The notes under the pieces: model-generated
The model's database searches: none
Seen by the model: the letters and a program-made list of their open reading frames with translations, nothing else
Told to the model about the DNA's origin: nothing
Source: Pithys albifrons albifrons
Taxonomy: Eukaryota > Chordata > Aves > Passeriformes > Thamnophilidae
Length of the DNA: 64,000 nt
Direction of reading: 5' to 3'
Assembly: GCF_047495875.1 (NCBI RefSeq)
Contig: NC_092463.1
Span: 10,798,622 to 10,862,621 of the forward strand
Shown: positions 62,988 through 64,000 of the stretch, piece by piece
How positions within the stretch are numbered: position 1 is the first letter of the stretch
Layout: each line of letters begins with the position of its first letter
Translations under genes and position numbers: made by a program

Positions 62988-64000
62988 CTGAAAAAAGACC
63001 AACTCACTGATGGCACTGGTAATACTCAGACTAGCTGTTGCCCTAGCCAAAGGCACTCAGCTGTACAACTTATGGCTTGAAACAAAAATCACAGAGCACT
63101 GATGTCGCACCCACTCTGCATGAAGACACACTTGGAGCACTGACCAGGCTGGATTTGTCTCCCCACCCCAGGGAATTCACATCCACGTCTCCCCTTCCTG
63201 AGTAGGCACCCCAGCGCAGAGAGGAGAAGCATCACTCCCCAATGTTTGACATTAAAGGCTTACTAGGGATACCTCATCTTCTTGCTCTGTGCCACCTTCT
63301 GATCCACCAGTACACTGAGGCCCCAACTGGCCTCAGTGGTTATTGTGGGTTATTGTCCTTGCTGAGTCCCTAGAACTAATGTGCCTTCACATAGAAATAC
63401 AGCAATATCTGCTAAAGACTTCTGGAAAAAACTTCCCTAAGGGGCAAATGCAAAATATCCCTTCTCTGGCACATCCCCTTTTGTACTTTTCTCCTCTTAG
63501 CTTTCAGGATCTCTGGCTTTAGACTCCTGGCAATCTCCTTCCCAATTATTTCCCTCCCTTGTGCCCTCCTTCTATGCTCCCAGCATGCTGGAGAGCTGTT
63601 TAGAAATGCTTTCCCTTGCCTCTCTCAGTTCTCACATTTTGGCTCTCTTGCTCAATGCCTTGGCTTGACTCCTTCCCTTGCGTGCCGCTTAGGCTCCATG
63701 ACAAGATCCACAGTCACTGGAAAGTCCCCTTGGCCAGGCAGGCTTGGGTTAGGTTGAAGCAGTTCCATAACTGCCTTCATTTCTGAAAGTTGTTTGGGGT
63801 TTTAGAAAGTGAATTAGAATGAATGAAAAGGGAGGGACCAAGGGCTTAATTTCCCCCATCTCCTGTATTATACCAGCTGGAGTTAGTGGACCCCAGCTGG
63901 TTGAGATCAAAAGCCCCATCTACAGCACCTGGGAAACACAAACTTCATTGCAGCACATTGCATTTTAGCTGATATCAGAGCTTTATTAGCTGATACCAGA
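62988..64000. other. Intron of the EXOC3L4-like gene, running off the window
   Basis: The next upstream exon, expected to encode an acidic helix like TNFAIP2 residues 469-510, is not visible before 64000. The first kilobase of this intron shows no repeat or open frame of note. Confidence 0.5.

Noticed and set aside
1..64000. CRISPR arrays, operons or a defence or mobile gene cluster
   Set aside because: No spaced direct repeats and no dense co-directional open frames. Gene structure is eukaryotic.

Overview
The window looks like nuclear DNA from a bird, most likely an oscine songbird. There are no dense bacterial-type genes. Short exons with GT-AG introns are scattered over tens of kilobases, and many decayed CR1 retroposons end in the bird-typical ATTCTATG-like 3' tail. 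One SINE (39198-39330) has a tRNA-Ile head joined to a CR1 tail, the structure described for the passerine family TguSINE1.

Two protein-coding genes are supported. Both lie on the minus strand, in head-to-tail order, and both belong to the SEC6/EXOC3L/TNFAIP2 family. Gene A is complete: eleven coding exons between 37722 and 25956 join in frame with matching phases and encode 690 residues. I call it TNFAIP2 (M-Sec). Gene B is represented only by its last four coding exons (62987 to 57721); its 5' part lies beyond the right edge. Those exons match the last four of gene A in phase and almost exactly in length, though the proteins have diverged strongly. In mammals EXOC3L4 lies just upstream of TNFAIP2 in the same orientation, so gene B is probably EXOC3L4 or a TNFAIP2-like paralogue.

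Layout: 1-24 kb is non-coding DNA downstream of gene A, with several CR1 fragments, short tandem repeats, an isolated CpG island (about 5.27-5.66 kb) and an AT-rich unique block containing a perfect palindrome (23.77 kb). From 24.2 to 37.7 kb is gene A, with a solo-LTR-like insertion in its last-but-one intron. From 37.7 to 43.7 kb is the proposed first intron and, at 43.24-43.68 kb, a CpG island with a strong minus-strand splice donor, a GC box and a perfect kappaB decamer. This is my candidate TNF-inducible promoter and untranslated first exon of gene A. From 43.8 to 57.2 kb is intergenic DNA with CR1 copies, and from 57.2 to 64 kb is the 3' half of gene B with a CR1 copy and an LTR-like element in its introns.

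The two proteins are expected to be cytoplasmic, membrane-associated helical-rod proteins related to exocyst SEC6. TNFAIP2 is known to work with RalA and the exocyst in forming membrane protrusions and tunnelling nanotubes. I found no tRNA gene, CRISPR array or operon, and no evidence of a new biological system. The most interesting signals are the kappaB/CpG promoter candidate, the repeated four-base tandem splice donors in both paralogues, the tRNA-Ile/CR1 SINE and the palindromic TGACAG cluster.
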